Position numbers and translations under genes: made by a program
DNA from: Gymnopilus junonius
Taxonomy: Eukaryota; Basidiomycota; Agaricomycetes; Agaricales; Galerinaceae
Length of the DNA stretch: 22,748 bases
Assembly: GCA_015501075.1 (NCBI GenBank)
Contig: JADNYJ010000500.1
Coordinates: forward strand, 1-22,748
Reading direction: 5' to 3'
Notes under the pieces: generated by a model
Told to the model about the DNA's origin: nothing
Database searches by the model: none
What the model saw: only the letters and a program-made list of their open reading frames with translations
Shown here: piece after piece, positions 18,821-22,748 of the stretch
How positions within the stretch are numbered: position 1 is the stretch's first letter
How the letters are laid out: the number at the start of each line of letters is the position of its first letter

Positions 18821-19311
18821 GTTGTTCTCATCATTGAGCTTACTTAAGTAATTGTGTCTGAAAACCCGATTATATAAGCATAGCAGTTGAGGGCCAAGTA
18901 ATCAGGGTTTTGGACCTGATTATATAAACAAATCAACTAGGTCATGTAAATATAGCATGAGTCTCTAGGAGGTGCAGGGAATACTTTCATCCTATTCTAT
19001 ACACTGCCTATTTTGGAAAGGTCACCCACAATATAAGGAAATTCTTTCATCAATCTTGATATTCAGGTTATGTGAAAGACAAAACTTGCTTCTGGTAACC
19101 TCATTCCATAGGTGTGTCTCAATATAATAAACTAGAAGGTTACCTGCTTTAACAATCTACTGATATGTAGTTATCAAAGAAATTGATGTAGTTCTCAAGC
19201 ACTCTGGTGAAGTCCCCTAACTCCATTATGTGGTTATTAAGTGCAAAATTTTTGAACTGCAAAGTCAAATTCTCTTAGTGAATCACTGCTGTTTATTTCT
19301 CAAGATCTTTG

Positions 19312-19476
19312 TGTTAGAGTGACTCTCACATGATATGTTACATGTCACAGAGTAGTTACATTGTAGCTAAGTCCTCCTGAAGTCCTTAGTTCTTAACTCT
19401 GGACTTCAGGTGAGTAGTACATAGTTTCTCCTTGTATTTAGTTAGTTCTTAACTCTGGACTTCAGTCCTTCTAACA
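19312..19476 (+). repeat. Copia-A 5' LTR (165 bp), separated from its body
   Basis: It is the inverse of 10494-10658, with TGTTAG...CTAACA ends. A primer-binding site follows it, so it is a 5' LTR. Its outer flank CTTTG (19307-19311) is the reverse complement of the flank outside the 3' LTR at 10489-10493. Confidence 0.88.
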
Positions 19477-19490
19477 GGTTATGGGCCCCG
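19477..19490 (+). promoter_or_regulatory. Primer-binding site, complementary to the initiator-tRNA anticodon arm
   Basis: GGTTATGGGCCCCG lies directly after the LTR. GTTATGGGCCC is complementary to GGGCCCAUAAC of eukaryotic initiator Met-tRNA, the internal site used by Drosophila copia with a half-tRNA primer. The match is by eye and covers 11 bases. Confidence 0.6.
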
Positions 19491-19910
19491 GCATCTGAGA
19501 CTGCAGGAATCAACTTTATTCATTTCCTTTGCACTCTAGCAGATTGCCGCTTCGCAACTTCAATACACACACGTATACACGTTCCCGGCCACGCCTACGC
19601 AGTTATACGCAGATAGCTACCCGGACAAACGTGCAAACTGCGTTTCTTCAATTTGACCAATTAGGACTCAATTCAACTTCGCTTCACAACGTGCCCATTC
19701 GTTCTCGCACACATTCACAACTTCGCATACTGAGTACTGGTATTACCGCTATTCACATTGCCTCGTTTCACATCGTTCCAACTGCTGGTCCTCGAGTTAT
19801 CATCGAAGATTGTCTTGCATCTCAACTCAGTGAGATCAGCACTTCGTTCATCTTTGCGCATTTCCTCGCCTACACCCTTGCCGCATTCTTTGCAACGTGG
19901 ACTATCTGTT
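19491..19910 (+). other. Copia-A leader, LTR-proximal part
   Basis: This region between the primer site and the Copia-B LTR is pyrimidine-rich and less AT-rich than its neighbours. A 131-codon open frame (from 19529) runs on into the inserted LTR and has no family features, so I treat it as leader. The last five bases CTGTT pair with AACAG at 15038-15042 as a split target duplication. Confidence 0.6.
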
Positions 19911-20140
19911 TGTTAGAAGAGTGATCAAACACTTCTAACAATGTTCTATAAACATTAGATTAGCTTTAGAATAGACTTAGAATTAGTTTCACTTCATTTG
20001 GACACTTGTAGTTTACTAAGTTTCTGCTTTTGGTCGCGTTTTCACTAGTATTTTGCGAATTACTCGGCGTAGAGTTAGAATTTCGGAAAACGGATTTGAG
20101 ATCTGAAATCAGGTCGAAAATCCGGTTCTAGTGATATAGC
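19911..20140 (+). repeat. Copia-B LTR, first 230 bp, truncated by another Copia-B
   Basis: In coding orientation it starts TGTTAGAAG (one base shorter than the other copies near position 10) and follows the family LTR up to GTGATATAGC, with CpGs retained. It ends where an oppositely oriented LTR begins at 20141. The missing remainder should lie beyond the right edge of the window, after that younger element. Confidence 0.85.
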
Positions 20141-20648
20141 TGTTAGACTTGCACAAATAAGCAAGGATCTGTGTAGTTAACACAGCTCAACCAACTAGTA
20201 TGCTCAAGTACAGCAATCACTGAGAATCACAGAGTATAACTCAAAATGCTTATAACTTGTTCAATTCAAATCGTAGTGTCTTGCTTTCGCTTGACATAGT
20301 AGGAAACATAGTATCTAATGTAGCTACGTGCCCAAAAACCACGAGGCGTGACAAAACACCCAAAATGTGGACAATTCGAAAATGTCAAAACACAAACGTA
20401 CTTTAAATGCCATGTATGCTATATCACTAGAACCGGATTTTCGACCTGATTTCAGATCTCAAATCCGTTTTCCGAAATTCTAACTCTACGCCGAGTAATT
20501 CGCAAAATACTAGTGAAAACGCGACCAAAAGCAGAAACTTAGTAAACTACAAGTGTCCAAATGAAGTGAAACTAATTCTAAGTCTATTCTAAAGCTAATC
20601 TAATGTTTATAGAACATTGTTAGAAGTGTTTGATCACTACTTCTAACA
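20141..20648 (-). repeat. Copia-B 3' LTR (508 bp), young copy
   Basis: TGTTAG...CTAACA ends; a hairpin at 20618-20648 with 10-bp arms TGTTAGAAGT/ACTTCTAACA marks the coding-orientation start. The polypurine tract CAGGGGGTTG (minus strand) adjoins at 20649. Confidence 0.9.
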
Positions 20649-20698
20649 CAACCCCCTGATGAAACACTTCAACAATTCAAAAGGAGATGGAGCATCAT

Positions 20699-22747
20699 TC
20701 ACTCCATATCTTCCACACAACCCCCTGATCGAACATCTCCCATTACCAATCCCATTAACTCTCTAAGCTTCTTCACTTGGGGCTTAGGCAGTGCCTTGGT
20801 CAACAGATCTGCAGGCATGTCCTCTGTTCGAATATAATGGGGCAGAATCCTTTTCATCTCTACCTGATCCCGCAACCAGTAAAAGCAAAGATCCAAATGC
20901 TTCATTCGCCCATGATGTTCTGGATTCTTTGCAACAGACATGGCTGACTGATTATCCATATACAACTTTGCAGGTGTAGTAGGATGATAGCCCAATTCCT
21001 GTAACAGATTCTGTATCCATCTTATCTCCATGCCAGCAGCTCCTCCAGCAATGAACTCTGCTTCTGTTGTCGACCTAGTGACCACAGGCTGCAGTTTGCT
21101 TCGCCATGAAACAACCCCTGAACCAAGCTTAACCATGTATCCACTAGTTGATTTGCCACAGTCCTTGTCCCCACCATGATCAGCATCACAATAAGTTGCA
21201 AACAAGTGATTGCCAATCTCTTCATCAGGACCATACTCTAGCTTCATATCAACTGTGCCCTTCAAATAGCGGAACAGGTGTCTGACAGCCTTCCAGTGGG
21301 TCATTCCAGGATTGGAATTAAAGCGGGCTAATACACCAACAGTGTATGCAATATCAGGACGAGTCATGGTAGCCAGATACATGAGGGATCCAACGGCGCT
21401 TATGTATGGGATGTCTTTCATTTCCATCACTTCATCCATAGTCTTAGGACTTTGCTCAGAGGTCAACTTTGAACCAGGCACCATAGGTGTGCCAATTGGT
21501 TTGCAATCAGCCATATTGAACTCTTCCAGCTTATTGATGATGTACTGGCGCTGAGCCAGGTACAATTTGCGATTCTTGCGATCTCTGGTTACTTCAACAC
21601 CTAATAAGAAGTGGGTTTCACCTAGATCTCTTAGTTTGAATCGCTTGCCGAGTTCAATTACAAAGTTGTCCAGCAATTCCTTTGACTTAGATGCCATAGT
21701 AATGTCATCAACAAAGACAGGTACTATGACTTTGATGCCATCTCAGTCATAGATGTAGAGTGAGGCATCACTATAGGTCTTCCTAAACCCAAGATCAGAC
21801 AGCACCTTTCCTAAGGTCTCACCCCACAAGCGTGAAGCCTGCTTTAACCCATACAGGGACTTGTTGAGCTTACAGACATGATTCTTTCCACCCTGCTTGA
21901 ATCCCTCTGGCTGCTGCATATAAATCTCCACATCAATATCACTGTTAGTGAATGCATAGGAGATATCCACTGAATGCAATTCCATATCCTCAATAGCAGC
22001 CAGAGCTAACACAACACGCACAGTTGCCTGACGCATAGTTGAAGCAAAGGTTTCAAAATAGTCCTGCCCAGGTCGCTGGCTAAAGCCCTTTGCAACCACA
22101 CGTGATTTGAATCTCTCAATTGACCCATCTGCATTGTACTTGGTTTTAAATACCCATTTACACCCAATAGCATTCTTATCCTCAGGAAGCTCCACAATAG
22201 TCCATGTTCCATTTTCCAGATGCCAGTTGTATTCTTCCAACATGGAAGCCTTCCATTTATCAGACTCATCAGATGAAATAGCCTCCTTATATGATTGAGG
22301 GTCAGGTTTGCCACCATGCACAACATGTGCATCTTCAAAATCCTCATCATCATCATCCCCATCATCAAGGTCAGGGTCAGGTACTGCTGATGTACGATTG
22401 CGAGCAACTGTCCACCATTCAGTAGGAGGATGTGGGGCACGTTTAGACCTTCTCAGAGGCAATGGCCTATCATCAGAGTCTGATAACTCAACTGGATCAA
22501 CCTCATTTCTGCGGCGGTGTCTAAGTCTAGGAACAGGAGATGGCAGTGCTTCATGCTCTTCTTGAGGATCATCATCCAAATATTCAAGCCCAGGTGATTC
22601 AGCTCGTGGTTCATCAAGTTCAGGTTCTGGTTTGACTTCTTCTGGTTTCCTAATAGCTGGCTGACGCACAGGCTGTACAATGGGTTCTGCTGTAGGCTGA
22701 ACCTCTAATTGCGGCAGAAGATTGTCACTGACATTAGATGGTGCATC
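20699..22747 (-). CDS. Copia-B polyprotein, linker, RT and RNase H (partial, one in-frame TGA)
   Basis: One frame runs from the right edge to TGA-type termination after SGGCVEDME. Order: acidic and proline-rich linker (RRSKRAPHPPTEWWTVARNR, then DLDDGDDDDEDFEDAHVVHG); RT with [59 protein letters not shown] (first Asp), KSLYGLKQASRLWGETLGKV, FVDDITMASKS (catalytic box) and HFLLGVEVTRDRKN; the SAVGSLMYLATMTRPDIAYT connection; and RNase H with CDADHGGDKDC (Asp), STTEAEF (Glu) and YMDNQSA (Asp). A TGA at 21743-21745 separates YIYD from DGIKVIVPVFVDD; the left copy has CAA there, so the ancestor was probably CGA. Gag, protease and the integrase core lie outside. All visible catalytic residues are intact. 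Confidence 0.9.
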
Positions 22748-22748
22748 A

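Larger units (their letters stand above)
17699..19311. other. AT-rich non-coding stretch, probable remainder of an unidentified insertion
   Basis: No gene is supported over 1.6 kb. Two short unrecognised open stretches exist: plus 17736-17918 (60 codons, beginning after TTTTAG, with MPGRHTASQHF and a hydrophobic end) and minus 19149-19274 (41 codons, LQFKNFALNNHIMELGDFT, after a possible splice acceptor). Both could be decayed exons. If the inversion proposed in the findings is undone, this segment joins 8919-10493 as one element sitting inside the old Copia-B. Confidence 0.35.
20141..22748 (-). mobile_element. Copia-B Ty1/copia retrotransposon, young copy, 5' part beyond window
   Basis: It comprises a 3' LTR (20141-20648), a polypurine tract, and a polyprotein open to the right edge apart from one TGA. 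Its left flank ATAGC (20136-20140) is the predicted 5-bp target duplication. It is the best reference for the family in this window: CpG sites are kept, and its LTR nearly equals those at 9104 and 15043. Confidence 0.9.

Noticed and set aside
19529..19924. 131-codon plus-strand open frame
   Set aside because: It lies in the Copia-A leader between the primer-binding site and the inserted LTR, runs into that LTR, and has no recognisable domain.
21743..21745. Recoded or readthrough stop in the Copia-B polyprotein
   Set aside because: The other copy has CAA at this codon, and CpG decay of CGA explains both; there is no readthrough context to support programming.

Overview
The window reads as a heterochromatin-like stretch of a filamentous fungus, most likely an agaricomycete. 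Every recognisable coding sequence belongs to a transposable element, and I see no intact host gene, rRNA, tRNA or CRISPR array. The fungal assignment rests on the element types: a LINE with a CCHC gag and RNase H, two Ty1/copia families, a chromodomain gypsy scrap, and a KDZ-associated cysteine-cluster gene fragment. CpG-biased decay in older copies fits methylated fungal repeats. The species cannot be named.

Layout. 1-7724 (+) is one decayed LINE. Its RNase H domain is split by a 1,632-bp DNA element (4867-6498) with an 8-bp target duplication and a broken KDZ-associated gene. 7775-7906 (-) is a gypsy integrase tail. 7907-8428 (-) is the 3' end of a Copia-A element (165-bp LTR), abutting a Copia-B fragment in the opposite direction (8429-8918, +). 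8919-10493 is AT-rich sequence holding a solo Copia-B LTR (9104-9611) and a small TIR element (9865-10458). 10494-15042 (-) is nearly all of a Copia-A element. 15043-17698 (-) is the 3' half of a Copia-B element with its 508-bp LTR, itself interrupted by an inverted, CpG-decayed solo LTR (16445-16950). 17699-19311 is AT-rich with hairpins and a diverged duplication. 19312-19910 (+) is a Copia-A LTR, primer-binding site and leader. 19911-20140 (+) is a truncated Copia-B LTR, joined head-to-head at 20141 to a young, nearly open Copia-B copy (-) that runs off the right edge.

The most interesting result is structural. Two pairs of 5-bp target-site duplications are split and inverted relative to each other: CAAAG at 10489-10493 with CTTTG at 19307-19311, and AACAG at 15038-15042 with CTGTT at 19906-19910. 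The two halves of one old Copia-B also meet at the same codon although they lie 9 kb apart in opposite orientation (8918 and 17698). A single inversion of roughly 15043-19910, between inverted Copia-B copies, explains all three. The inferred order of events is: old Copia-B; insertion of an unidentified element into it; Copia-A into that; a young Copia-B into the Copia-A leader; inversion; then another Copia-B into the exposed LTR. I found no undescribed defence, metabolic or regulatory system.
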